Source: Strigops habroptila (Eukaryota; Chordata; Aves; Psittaciformes; Psittacidae). From it: DNA of 64,000 bases. The notes under the pieces were generated by a model. It saw nothing but the letters and a program-made list of their open reading frames with translations. It was not told where the DNA came from and searched no databases. Of this stretch, positions 12,866 to 39,030 are shown one piece after another (position 1 is the first letter of the stretch; each line of letters starts with the position of its first letter). The DNA lies in the NCBI RefSeq assembly GCF_004027225.2, contig NC_044288.2, positions 18,238,744-18,302,743 of the forward strand, read 5' to 3'. The translations under genes and the position numbers were made by a program.

Positions 12866-15782
12866 GCCAACAGGAAACCATGTGTTAGTGTGCTGGGGAG
12901 CTCAGAAGGATAAATTCAGGATTGATGTTGATTAAAAGCTTGAATAATGAGGAAAGATTTGGGATTTTGAAAGGTGGGACAGGGAAGTAGATGAGGCTGT
13001 TAATCCAGCAGTTATGGGACCACTACCTGCTTCCAAGGCCTTTGGAAACTCCACTCTGCAGCAGGGTAACACTATGGATCAGTCACAGTGATCCACGCTG
13101 TGTGCCGTGTCCACAGCAGATCAGCGCCTGCCAGCCTGAAGGGCATCTCCTGAAGCATCTGTACCTGGTTTTAGGGCTGCAGTTCAGTCCCTGCTGCTTC
13201 CATACCCATAACAAAGCACACAGACATGCATCAATTAACCAGCATGCCTCCCAGCACATAGCACAGACCATGGAGGCTGGCCCTTGGTTGCTCACAGGGT
13301 CAGTCTGGGCAGGGAGCAGAGCCCCTTGAACCAGCTTTCTGCCATCAGGAGCTGCCGTCCCCTCTCCAGGGGCAAGGGCAGAAGTATCTGGGCTTGGTGG
13401 GAGCAGAGGAGCTCCCATGCCTCGCTGGATGAGCCTTCTGAGGTCCAGAAGGGTAATTAAAGTGTTTACACACTCTCAGTGTCAGAACCTGATAATGACC
13501 ATCATTTACTGCAGTCTAATTGTACAAGAAGCAACGCACAGTTACCCCAGACATGCCTTGACTCGAGGTGTCCCTTAGCTGAGTAAAACCAGCTTAATTA
13601 ATGGTTCTAGAGGAGAAAGCGACAAGGCTGGCTGCGTGCCACATTCCCAAGTGAGCCGAGTGTTAGCTCATCTCTGCATCTACAGGCTGCTGTAGACTGA
13701 GATCAGCAGACTTACCTCACTGCAAGAAGCCCAGGGCAATGAGGTGGTGACCTACAGCTCTGTTCCCTGCCACTTTCTATCCTGCCTCTCCTAGGCAGAC
13801 ACAAACACCCTGACACAGGTTGACACTGACAGCAGCTACCTGCAGACCTCTGGAAGTGACTTGTGCTGCATCTTTCCCCGACTGAAGCACCACTGGAGAG
13901 GTGACCAAGAGATCCTCCATCCTAAAGAAGAGCTGCAAAGCATCTCCCCGCTAAGGACATTCTAACTCGCTTGCACTTGATTTCAGGCCAGCATTTCTCT
14001 CCATGTACCATCCCTTCCTCTTCTGCTGCTGGTTGTGAGCAAGATGGGCAGAGCAGGAACATTATCTGCTCCAAAGCCCAGTGTGAATGGGCTACCGGTG
14101 AGCTGAGCAACTCAGTGTACACATCTCAGGCAGCTCCCCATGATGACAGGTACAGATGGGCTTTGCTCCTGGACCTGAAGGGAAGTCCAGGAAGGGCTGT
14201 AGTGGAAGGTGGATGGATGCCAGGGCACTGCTTCAAATCCCCACAGCTCCTAGGAGTGAAGTGTCCAATTCCTCTTCTGCTGCCTTCATCCTCTTCCTCT
14301 CATACAGATACTGAACATCATTACCCTGCATTACCCAGCCCAGATGTGAGCTTTTTGGAAAGAGACACCCAAAGCACAGCGGGGAAGCCAGATATAGGGA
14401 GAAGAGCGGGAATCCAGATGTGGGATGAAGAGGCTGCTGCCGGGGGATGGAGGGGACCTCCAGGAAAGCCTGGAGAGGGGAGGAAAGGCACTACAGGCGC
14501 TGTTCACAATAGCAGCTGGCCCAGCGACTGCCTTTGTCCTCACCATGGTTCATGTTTATTTTTCGCATCAGCCAAGGCCTCTCACCCTTGTTTGAAGGGA
14601 AGGGAAAGGAAAGGGCTGGTTTCCCTCAAGCACACAGGAGCGGCAGCTGTTGTTTGGCAGGAGATGGGTTCAGGATGCCTGTGAGAGCAGAGCTGTGACT
14701 GAGAGGCTGCTCGAGGTAATGGCCTTTAGCCTAGAGAGCAGGAAATGTTAATGAGCTGTTAATTATTCCTGAGCTTCTCTCTCTCTCGCGTACACTCTTG
14801 CACATATGCACCCGCACAGGTCAGGGCAAAGGGGGTGTTGGCAATGTCTCACCATCCAGAAAGGTGCAGTGCTCTTTGCTATTTCCTTTCTTCCTTTGTA
14901 GTCCAAACCTCCCAGAACCAACGTCCCATCATTTCCCACATACCCAACTGACATCTGAGCAGCTTCATTTCCTTGTCCTTTGCAGAGAAGCTACGAATGC
15001 TTCCCCTTCCCCTTCCCTGTAGCTCAGGCAGTGCAATCCCCTTGGAGAAACAACATGTCCAGTAATAGATATTTACACAGTGTCTTTTGCTTTGGACACT
15101 TGTTCCAGCCTGCCAGGAGGCTAGTGATGGGTTGGAGCAGTGCTGCCCAAACCAGGCAGTGCTTCACTTTGCTCTCAGCTGCTGGCACCCAGCCCTGCAA
15201 CCTCTGAGCCTCCCATAATCCTGGGAAAAGCCAGACACTGCCCATTTCAGATTGACAAGTCCAGCAAACCCAGGCCCCCACGGTAGCACACATGGCAATA
15301 TGGACTGGGGAAGAGGAAACAGCACCTGCAGCTTCCTCGGTGCCTTGCCCTGGACCAGAGAAGAGCTGGCTAAAAGCACGGAGTGCGCACAGCCGTGCCA
15401 TGCCACTTCCCTGCGTCCTTGGGCTGAAGCATTGACAGGGTTCAGACATGCTGGCTCCTGCAGGCACAGGCATCAGGGCCAGGCAGTCCAGCAAGGCAAA
15501 CAGAAAACAAACAGCACCCAGAAAACAACAGCACACCAGCCTCCTAACGCTTTCCACTCCAGAAAGGAAACGTTTAGCAGTTGAGCATTCTTCAGAGTAT
15601 AATGAGGAGGAAGCCAAACTGCAGCAAGAGCAGCAGCATTACAAGCAGAAATGGGCAAAGGTTGAATGTGCTGCTAGCAGCTCTGGAAGATCCCTCAACA
15701 TCCCACCACAGAAGTGACAGGTAGGCATGGGAAAGGCTTTGTGTCTGCTAAAAATCAGCATCAGTGAGCAGCATCTTATCAA

Positions 15783-15834
15783 CAGTTGTGATCCAGGAAA
15801 ACAACACCCAGTTGTGAGCCTGGAAAACAACACA
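15783..15834. repeat. 26-bp imperfect tandem duplication
   Basis: Two adjacent 26-base units, 15,783-15,808 and 15,809-15,834, both begin CAGTTGTGA and contain GGAAAACAACAC. They differ at about four positions, so the duplication is older than the one at 5,172. Confidence 0.85.
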
Positions 15835-18800
15835 TTTGTTTATGGATGAAGTTTACCTGACCTATAATAAGATAATCCAGCCTTCAGAGCTGTGTTTTTT
15901 AACCACAGAATGGGAAGAGGGAGCTTGGCCGAGAAAGGGCACTTAGGGGCAGAGTGACTGAAACAGGCTCAGCAATATTCCACAGTCCAGCAGAGGAAAT
16001 GAGAGAAGAAAAGCCAAACATGTCCAAGAGAATATGCAGAGATAAAAAGCAGAAGAGAGATAACTGCAAAGAAAGGTCTGTGGGTGGTGCCGAGAAAAAC
16101 ACCACAATGGAAAATGATGTGCATGTGGTTCCTGTACAGTCACCATAGAGAAAGGAGTTGTTATCCCAAAGCTTGCAGGGCACAAAAGCTAGGGAAAGAG
16201 CCACTCTGTGAAAGCCATGATTGAAGGTTTCTGTTATGCACACGGGTGACACTGCAAGTACTGCAAATCTTCTTCTGTCAGACCATGAGATGGACAAGAT
16301 GGGAAAGCCCAGCTGATGGTTTGGGAAGACTGGGAGAGACTTCAGAAGAACACAAGCCTGGCACATCGGAGTCATATAGGAACTTCTGCAAATCCTTCCC
16401 AAAGCACTGGAACAATGGGGCTTAACATTGTACTACTACTTTGGGATCAAGCATAGCTTAAACCTTGGACAGCGGTAAGGAGTCATGCTGCAGTTCAGAA
16501 ACCAGCTGCAAAGAACTGAAGGTGTCCCAGAGAGAATTAAACCTTAGAGTGAGGACATAAATGCCTCAGCCGTTGCTCCCCACACAGCGTGTTTATGTAT
16601 GTTTATGCATTCTTGTGTGGCCCCAACACCACTCTCAGAGCAGGTGCAAAGGAAAGAACAAACCCAAAACAGAATAGCAGAATAAACCAACCACCCCATA
16701 ACCAGCGCACAGAGGGGATTTGGTTATGTAAGAATTTATCCTTCCTCTCTCAAAACTGTCTGGTGTTCAGAGGCTCATTTCTGCCTATTCATCCCCATTC
16801 CTGGCCTGTATCCCAACAGCTTTCACAGCAGCCAAATACAAGCTTTTTAATTTTTATCCCTCTCCTGCAGTGTGACAGGAATTGTTGGAACTTGTGCTGT
16901 TTCCTACACTTGTCTCCAGTGCTGCAGCAAGCGCAGCCTCTTGCTGCCAGGTTTCCTGCCTCTGTTTCCCCTCTGTTGGGACAGCATGCAGGAGCTGGGG
17001 AGCTATAAGCAGCTTAGCTGGGACCCTTAGTGCACCCTGGCTCCATCGTGTTTGTCTGCAGAGCTGGAACAAGACAGGAACATGGAGCTCTTTGCCTATT
17101 AACTTGTACCCAGGAGAGCCAGTTGCCCTTCCATGTGTCCGTGTCACAGGCACACATGTTTTCTACCAGCTGTACACTTGGAAGGGATAATATTTTCCGC
17201 ACCATGTTTACCAGTTCACTCTCTCTGCGCTCTCCAGTCCCAGAGAGATGTTTTCCCTGGAAAAGCCCAGCACAGTATCCAGCACTTGTTCTCCCATCAA
17301 TCCTGCTGAATGCAAAGTGCCCATCAGAGCAGAAAGTGACTCCAGATCACTGCTGGTAAAACCTGGGGATATTTGGGTGACCTGTGGACACTGAGCAGAG
17401 GTGACAGCTCCAGGGTTGACCCATGCTTGATGCTTCTCCCCTCTCCAGGGACACAATAAGCTTTCAGGGCAGGGACACCAGCAGTGCAGATATATCCCCC
17501 CCATCTCAGCACACACAGATGGGCTGCACTGCCCTGCTGTCCACCTTACCATAGCACAGGGAAGGGAAATTTTATGTAAGCACATGCAGACACAGTCAGT
17601 GACTCTTGGCTGTTGCTCAGCCTCCCAGCATCAACCTCTGATACGCCTTCTGGCATACATATTTATGATCCCAATTATCACTGAACAAAACCCCAGGTTG
17701 CTGTGAAAATAAATGATTTTTAATCTAAATTGCCCAGTTTACATACTTCACCCACCTCTGCTTAGCACAACAGCTGGTGTTTACCAACTTTTCATTACTG
17801 TTCCAAGCAAAATGAGAAGATATGGGCTGGAGAGGACCAGCCGCCTCTGAGATAAGATGAGCTCAGGTTTACCTCTGCCTCAGACTCGCTGCTCTTCCAC
17901 ATCACTGATGAGCTTCCAGCAGAGGCAAGCTGTGCTGGAGAGCAGCTTCTGCCAAAGGCCAGGGTTGATAGAGATGGATAAATGATGTGACATCCATGGA
18001 CACCAGCTACAAAACCTGGACATTTTGCTCTGAAACAGCTCTGCACAGCCACGGTGTGGTTTTAGCAGGGGTGATGCAGCAGCATCAGCTGTGGTTGATT
18101 GCTCTGGTTAATGGAAAGCCCAGGTGTGGGACTTTGGGATGGAGGAAGTGGCTGGGTTGGAGGTGGATGGTGAGGAAGTAAGGAAGGAGTAAGGAAGGTC
18201 TCTCCATCCAGCCCAGCCTGTATCAAGCACAGACCCACTGAAGATTTACAGCACTATACAGTGCAGGAATGCTGAAAGATGTCTGCTGATAATAATTATT
18301 ATTGTTGGGTGTTGTATTTCTACAGGAAAGACTAGTTTCCATGTAAACCCAAATAAGTGTAGCTATCTCTACACTCCTGTTCATGTCTGTATTTATAGTT
18401 ATCAGCACTTCCTTTTTTCTAACGCCTTGGAAGGCTCACACTGGAACTGAGGTGATCCAAGAATTATTCTTGTCATGGTATTTCCACTGCCCAAGAATGA
18501 GCATATGTTAAAGAAACCCAGCCCCTCTTTATTCCAGGCCTTCAATGCTCCCCCTGAAGCGTTAAACAAAAATGGGATCAGAGTGCCAGCACTGGCTCTT
18601 TGGTGGGCTTACATCAGGACTGGTAGTATTGGTGCCTGGGCAGTTGCACTAAAGAAAGATTGGAGTGAGGTGGGTCAGCACCACGTTCAGACACCAACAC
18701 CCAGATGCACCAAAGCCAAAGCAAGGGGGTTTGGAAGGGTTCCCAGCACCCTTCGCCCTTTGGAAGTGCTGGAAATGAAGGTGCTGCTTTAGCAGCTGTG

Positions 18801-20989
18801 TGAAGGCATGTGCTGCTGCACGTGGTCCCCACCAGTCCTATTTCCAGCTCAGCTGGCTGAGGATGGAAGGAAGGAAAACTCCTGGGACTGGCCATAGAGC
18901 TGACAGTCACATGTGGCTCAAAATCAGTCACAAGGCACAGCAAGATAACGATACCTGGTGTAAGAGGAGACTTGATCCTTCCTTTCCTCTGGTTCCTCCT
19001 CTGTTTGGGTTGACATAAGTGCTGGTGAAGGAGGGCTGGACACTGGTAGCCTATCGCAGGCTAAGTAGCTCATGTGTTTCTGCAGTCCCGCTCTTCTTGG
19101 AGCAACGTCACAGCCCCAGCCAGGTTCTGCACCCTGCAGCACCTTGGGTGCATATTCCTTACATGGTCACTGTGCTCCCTCCCTACATAAACACATGGGT
19201 GCTCCTTGCTGCATCTGAAAGACAAACAGCTCCAAGTTCCCATGCCCTAGGAATGATGGACAATATCTCTCCACCCAGGAAGAGGTGGAGAATGATAACC
19301 CTCAGCCTGGATGTCCCAGGACCTGACCTCCTCTGGCACAAAGTCCCCAAAGCATCTGTTTCTCTGCCCACAAAATTGCACTGGTGGCTGCAGGGAGGTT
19401 GTATCCTCACCCTCCCTCGGGCACAAGGCCCAGAAGCTGCCACACACAACTAACTGCTCTAAGTTTCACTTTATCTCCAAGTATTACTGCAGAGCTTAAT
19501 TAGCCCTGGCCACCCTGACCCCTCATCCCTCTAGCAAACATCCCAGCTTTGTCACAGCGTGTGGGAGCAGGCAGGCAGACAAGGGAGAGGGGAAATGATG
19601 TTTTATGGGATGTTCCCAAGGAGCAAGTCTCTTTCCCCCCCCTCCCCAGGCATCACAAATTTGTTTGCTGCGATTTAAAAAGAACACATTTGGTTAAAAC
19701 TGATGGGCCAGATCTACAGTCCCTGCAAATCAGAACATCTCTGTTTGACTTCATGGAGCTTAACTGATTCACTGAGACACTGACCCTCTGTGTTTAAACA
19801 AAGCCCGCTTTTTCTCACTGGTGCTAGGCAGTGTGGCCTCAGCTTTGGCTCTGGAGGGGACATTCTCTGCATGATTCATCCTCCACTGGGCTTAACTTTG
19901 ATGAAAGTACCACGAAAGCCACTGGCCACTGGTGTGGGTCTGGGGGCTCTGCCACAGATAGAGGTACAGGCACAGAGCCTGACCAGTGGTGCAGCACCAG
20001 CCTCTACAACCACTGGTAACAACAGCATCGCTGGGATCCCTGGGCAGCAGCAGTGATGGCCTTGGGCCTCATCTCAGGGACCCAAAGGGCGCTGCTGAGG
20101 TCCAGACAGGCTGGGTGCTGCAGGCAAGCTACTGTGGGACTGGGCAGCATCCCTAAGTGAGGTGCTGGGGATGGAGATGTGTGCAGATCTTGGTGCCAGG
20201 GCAGGGTATTTCTGCACAGTGACCTGAACTGAGAACAGGCAGCCCTGTGGAGCGAGGCAGGAAGGTTCTGGGGACTGGTTCTCCCCTGAGCTTGCTGTAT
20301 TTCAAACGGGATGACGATTTACCTCTGTGCTCAGGGCTGAAGCTCCCCAAGTGGCACTGCAGGAATGTGGTAAACAAGCAGTAAACTATTCATTGCCCCG
20401 ATGATGGATACCTTGCAGGGATTAGACGGGTAAAATGAAGTCAGCATTTGCAAAGAGCAGTGAGGAAATAACTGTTCTGTATTTAGCATTTCCAAGCAGG
20501 GGACCGCAGCAGGAAGGTGGAAGGACTTGGAACAGGGTCTCCTTGTGAAGCCCCCACTGGGCTACTGGTTGTGAGAGCAAAGAGATGAGCTGGAAAAACT
20601 GCCCATTCTTCACTCGGCACCAGTCAAGACTGAACACTGAAGTCAGCATTAGCCAGGAAGCAGCACTTGCCCACACAAGGCTGCAAACGTGGGCAGTTAT
20701 TGCTCTCTGGTGGTGAGACAGGCTGTGGAGGAGAGCTGCTGCTGCTCCTGGTGCTTTCAGAAGGCTCCTTGGTGCCTCCTGCTCCTCTTGCTTGCCCTGC
20801 AGAGGAGTTTTTGCTTCTCTCCAGCCATGTAGGTCAGGGCACTTGAAGGCAGTTGTTGCTCGCAGGCTGCTGCTTCTCCTGGGGCTGGCAATGGCCCATG
20901 CAAAGGCTCTGCAGCTGCCTCTCATGGACAGAAGTCCCCCTGTGCCCCATCAGCACCACTGCCCAGGGGCTGGATGTGTGCCACACAAC

Positions 20990-21135
20990 ATCATCGAGTC
21001 CAACTGCTAACCCAGCACTGCCAAGTCCACCACTAAACCATGTCTCCAACCACCACATCTACGTCTGTTAAATACCTCCAGAGATGGTGACTGCATCACT
21101 TCCCTGGGCAGCCTGGTCCAATGCTCTTTTCCTGT
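20990..21135 (-). mobile_element. CR1 LINE fragment
   Basis: The stretch contains CR1 landmarks as read on the plus strand: TCATCGAGTCCAACTGCTAA, CCCAGCACTGCCAAGTCCAC, CACTAAACCATGTCTCC and then the 'TACCTCCAGAGATGGTGACT ... GGGCAGCCTGGTCCAATG' motif. This is the reverse complement of the CR1 3' region, so the element points to the minus strand. It is a short, 5'-truncated remnant and may lie inside the SH3TC2 3' untranslated region. Confidence 0.8.
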
Positions 21136-21859
21136 GCAGGACCCACAGCATGCTCATGCTTCAGATGTTGAAAGTGCACATGGGCTGTGGGGCAGAAGAG
21201 GCCACCCTGGCTGCTCCAGTGTCATTGCTGAGCTGAACGGCAGGGCTGGGGTGACGGTGAGCTCTGCCTGCCCCCAAGCTGCTGCCCACCTGCATTCAGG
21301 GCTCATCCACAACGCCTTTCACCTCCCTTTCCCTAATTCTGCCTCTCACTGCCACAAGCTTTGGGGGTGCTTTGTACCAAAGAGGTATGGGTCACAGACC
21401 CGCGCAGAGCAGACAGGACAGAGAATAGGTAGGAATAAATAAAGGAGTTGCTATTCAAGTTAAAACACATCTGGGTTAGGCTGAGCTGCCCCATGGGACC
21501 TGAGGTGTATGTGGCAGCTGGCACATGGCAGCACTGTCCTGTCCCCATCCCAGGCAGGGCATCCACCCTCCAAATGCCATCTGTTGCTCACCCCGCTGCA
21601 CCACAGGCTCCAGCACTGCTGCTGGGTCCCCATCCTGCCCGGATGCCCAGCCTCGATGTACATCCCTGCTCCTGAAAAATGAGGGCAGGGTCCCAATCGC
21701 TTCCTCCTTTGCCTGTTGGTGACATGAGACCAAACACTGCAGCTCCTTACGATGTGGTGCTCTCCGAGCCGGTTGTTCTGCATAGCACACAGACCCGTGC
21801 CAGGGGCACAGCACGATGCTGTGTGATGGCTTGCAGTGGAGTCCCCGGGTTGTGGTCAG

Positions 21860-35463
<13,604 letters not shown>

Positions 35464-35640
35464 GTGTCCAGCAACACCAGAGCCCCGAGCTGGGGGGCTG
35501 CGGGAGCGCTGGCAGGGGGGAGCGCGCTGCTCGGCACCGCGGCTCGGCCCTGGCCACAGACACAATGCACAATGTGCCTTTTGAGCTGCACCGTCTGCCT
35601 GCGAGGCGGGGGCGATGGGCACGGAGCACAGAATGGCTTG
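35464..35640 (-). promoter_or_regulatory. SH3TC2: GC-rich region just upstream of SH3TC2 start, probable 5' UTR/promoter
   Basis: This 177-base segment has a high CpG content (several CGC/GCG words, e.g. near 35,518-35,543 and 35,600-35,612) and no TATA box. It sits between the start codon and a CR1 insertion. It is the closest candidate for the 5' untranslated region and core promoter. The alternative is that transcription starts further upstream, for example at the CpG cluster near 39 kb, with a spliced leader. Confidence 0.4.
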
Positions 35641-36280
35641 GGTTAGAATCACAGCATCATAGCATCGTTTAGGTTGGAAAAGGCCCTTAAGATCGAGTCC
35701 AACCATTAACCCAGCACTGCCAATGTGCTAAACACTAAACCATGTCCCACAGTGCCACATCCACGTATCTTTTAAACGCCTCCAGGGATGTTGACTCCAC
35801 CACTTCCACTTAGAGACTTCGATAGAAGCCCCCTGCCATGGGCAGGGACACCTTCCGCTAGGCCAGATTGCTCCAAGCCCCTGTGTCCAACCTGGCCTTG
35901 AACACTGCCAGGGATGGGGCAGCCACAGCTTCTCTGGGCACCCTGTGCCAGTGTCTCACCACCCTCACAAGGAAGAATTTCCTCCTTTAATCTAAATCTC
36001 CCCTCTTTCAGTTTAAAACCATTGCCCCTTGTCCTGTCACTGCAAGCCCTAGTAAAAAGCCTCTCTCCACCCTTCTTATAAGCCCCCTTTAGGTATTGAA
36101 AGGTTGCAATAAGGAGTCGCTGGATCATTCTCTTCTCAGCCTTTCTTCCTAGGAGAGGGGTTCCAGCCCTCCAATCATTTTCAAGGCCCTCCTCTGGATC
36201 CTCTCTGACAGGTCCACGTCTTTCTTGTGCCGGGGGCCTCAGAGTCAGACGCTGCCCTCTGGGAGGGGGTCTCATCCCAT
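35641..36280 (-). mobile_element. CR1 LINE, 3' portion, minus orientation
   Basis: On the plus strand this begins with the complement of the CR1 3' terminus (AGAATCACAGCATCATAGCA), then TTTAGGTTGGAAAAGGCCC and ATCGAGTCCAACCATTAACC. It continues through CAGGGATGGGGCAGCCACAG, TTGCCCCTTGTCCTGTCACT and the CCTTCTTATAAGCCCCCTTT motif to about 36,280. At about 640 bases it is one of the longer CR1 pieces here, truncated at its 5' side. Base 35,641 is only 178 bases upstream of the SH3TC2 start codon. Confidence 0.9.
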
Positions 36281-38824
36281 CGACTGATGTTGCTACCCTG
36301 TGCTGGCCCCGCCATTGCCGTTGCCCTGGGCTCCTGGGAGTGTGGCGCCCAGCCCACGTGGCACATTCCTGTCATTCCTCCTGCCAGCCAAGGCATGGGG
36401 AGCCCCATGCTCCGCCTGAAGTTCCTGCTGGGCTTCCCGGAGAACTTCAGCGTTGATTTCCACCCCCCTCCAAAAGCAGCCCTGTTCCTGACCCCACTGC
36501 AAGCACCCGCCTCACCTGCAGGGGTGCCCCGCTGGGGCTCGTCCAGCATCCTCCATCCGAGGCTGGCTGTGCAGCCGTTCCCGGACCACCTTCCTCCCGG
36601 CTGAGCTGATGCTCTCCCTGTTTCACAGTGAGGGTGGTTGGCAGCACTACCTGCTCCACACCAACCTCAGTGGAGCAGGGCTATGGCCAGGCAAGCCACA
36701 GATGAGTTGTCTTCAAGCACAGACACCATGGGCTCCTGCAGGGCTAGCAGGGCTCATCTCATCTCTGGGATCAGAGTTGTCTAAACCCCAGGTGCGAACA
36801 CCAGGAGGAACTGATTTGATTGCTGTGCAGGATCCTTTGGGCTGCCCAGGATGGAGTCTCATTCCCTCTTCACTCATATGCTTTGCTCACCTTCCCCAGC
36901 ATCCACGACCAGGACTCAGGACTGGCTGTGTGGTCTCACTGCACTATGGGTGGCTGGTGTCTGCAGAGCATCCCTGGGCAGAGCAACACAGCCCCTGCAA
37001 TATAAAAACCAAAAGGTTTAGGGATGGAAGTCACAGATAGGGAGGTCTTCTAGGGATGGACCTTTACTTCAGCACCCAGCCAATGCCGGTGCCACCACAG
37101 CAGTGACTTGTTTGCTGTGGAGTGCTCCAGGAGCATTGCTGGCTCTTCTCAGCCACTGTGCATCCCAATGCATGACAAGACCTTGGGCTTCTCCAGAGTA
37201 TCCAGAGTAGTGAGTACCCCAGTGAGTAATTTCTCACCTGACAGATTCCCATGCAATGACAGAGGCTGCCTGGCACCACTGCAGTACCCCTGAAGCAAAG
37301 CACAAGGAGTAGCTATCTAGGGGACAGGCTGTGGGAGGATGGAGTCCGTGCTCATGGAGCTGGCTGGGAAACTTCTAACAAAAGCCTGCCTGGCCAGGAG
37401 TAGGCTGAAGACGTGGGGATTTCTAGTCCTCACCAGGAGAAACCAGAGGTTGATATGTTGCGGTTGGCTGCAGAAGGGACCATCCTCCTCATCCTCCTCA
37501 CTGCAGCTCACCCAGTTCCTGAGCCCCAGACATTAGGGCGCAAAGCTCTGCAGCTCTATCCTGGTGTGCTAAAGTCAAGGTGATGTTTCCCATGCAAAGC
37601 TGTGTGTCTGCAGGGAGCTGCACGAAGGTGAGCTGCTGGGACAGGCCACACTGCCCTCCCTGTGGCAAGGACCCTGTCTGTTCCTGTTGCACATTGGCCC
37701 TGGAAAGCTCTGAATTTAGAAAACTCCCACAGTCGACCTAGGGATGCTCTGAAGGTGCAGGAACAGGAGGGTTCTGTGATGGAGTCTGGCAGATCTTTAC
37801 AGGAAAGGTGTTGTTGCTTTGGGCCCATGTTGTCAATGGGGTCAGTTGTTTTCAGACAAAGCTTTTTGCTTCGCTCAGAATGCTGTTGGTTTTAGCAGTA
37901 CCTGCTCACCGATTAGCATCAAATTCTTCTACCCAGGGGACAATATTATTTCTTTTAAAACAACTGAATGTTATCTTTCATCATGTCTTCCTTTGTGGTT
38001 TTGAAATTTCTTTTTGCTTTTAAGTTTACCTATGTAACTTAGTGACCAAACCCACCCCTCTACAAGCAAAGGCATCAACCTTCTGTTTGACCTGGAATGG
38101 AATTTTCCTTTTGGCCAGCAACCCAAAAACTTCCCATTCTGCTCCATAACCCCTCTGCTTACCACCCCTGGATCTCCCCTGCTGAAGTGTTCATCCTGGC
38201 ATCCCTGGGAAAGCCTGGTCCTAGTAAGCAGAGAAGCACTTTCCCGGGGGTCCCTGCCTGTGCCAGCTCTCCAGGGTCTTTGCTCCCTTTGTGAACCTGG
38301 TGCTGCCGTGCCAGCCCGGCAGCCTCTGCAGGCAGAGCACCAGAGCTTCATGCTTCCCTCCCCAGGGCACAAACCAGGAGGCAGATAGACTGTCCAGACA
38401 CCTTTGTCTGGGGGATGGAGCTGCTGTAGACACTGTTGGTCTCCAGGGCTTTCACGCAGCAGCACCTTTCCTGGGCCCAAATCCACTTTCCTAAACCCTG
38501 TGTGTCTGCTGTGATTTCTCCTGCCCTTCTCCTATCAATTCCTGGGTATAAAGGACCCAAAACACACCTATCCTTCCCCGGTGTGCCCATCACCACCACA
38601 TTCGAGCCTTGAATTCATCCAAGATCAAAAATGCAAACTCCCTGCCCCAACCTGTATTCATGCAGCTGTGTTCCTGCTCTGGACTGCTCCAGCCACCTCC
38701 AACCCCTGCGCCCCAGCCATGTTTGCTCAGCTGGGGACGAAGGACGCAGGCATGCGGCCGGCAGCCAGCCAGAGACACCCAGCACAGTGGCTGCAAGGGC
38801 AGAGCGGTGCGAGGCTGTACTGAC

Positions 38825-39030
38825 CTGCTCGTCCGCACGCCCCTTGCTCTGCTCTCCAGCACCGCTTTCCTCCCAGAGCACTCTTGGCTGCAAAGCTCCA
38901 ATCTCTGCAAGCCGGGTCCCCGGGGGACCGCTGCCGGTGCCGGGCCGCGGCGCGGGGCTGTGTACGTGTTCACAAGGCGGGCGAGCGTGCCCAGTGCCGC
39001 CACTCCCTCGCGCGAGGAAAGGAATTTCTT
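38825..39030 (-). promoter_or_regulatory. CpG cluster with a candidate non-coding leader exon
   Basis: The plus-strand segment 38,917-39,015 is dense in CpG (CCGGGCCGCGGCGCGGGGC and CTCGCGCGAGG). On the minus strand this would be a GC-rich leader ending GACGAGCAG at 38,825 before a reasonable donor GTCAGTAC. It could be a distal SH3TC2 promoter with a leader exon spliced into exon 1. This is inference only: the 5' boundary is arbitrary and no acceptor upstream of exon 1 was established. Confidence 0.2.

Larger units (their letters stand above)
1..21859. other. Intergenic region 3' of SH3TC2, no supportable gene
   Basis: I found no exon series, conserved domain, tRNA or rRNA here on either strand. 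The longest open frames (for example 237 codons at 13,971-14,684 plus and 197 codons at 15,024-15,617 minus) have no recognisable domain, and their composition is that of chance frames in GC-rich DNA. By vertebrate synteny this flank should lead towards ADRB2 and HTR4, but neither gene is seen. The 3' untranslated region of SH3TC2 must occupy part of the right end (below 21,860). I saw no canonical minus-strand AATAAA signal in the first 2 kb, so its end is not placed. The stretch contains old repeat remnants, two short tandem duplications and AT-rich blocks listed separately. Confidence 0.7.

Noticed and set aside
13971-14684. 237-codon plus-strand open frame
   Set aside because: No recognisable domain, no splice context, composition of a chance frame in GC-rich DNA; nothing links it to a known gene.
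15024-15617. 197-codon minus-strand open frame with a hydrophobic stretch
   Set aside because: The hydrophobic run looks membrane-like, but no family was recognised and cysteine/leucine richness follows from base composition.
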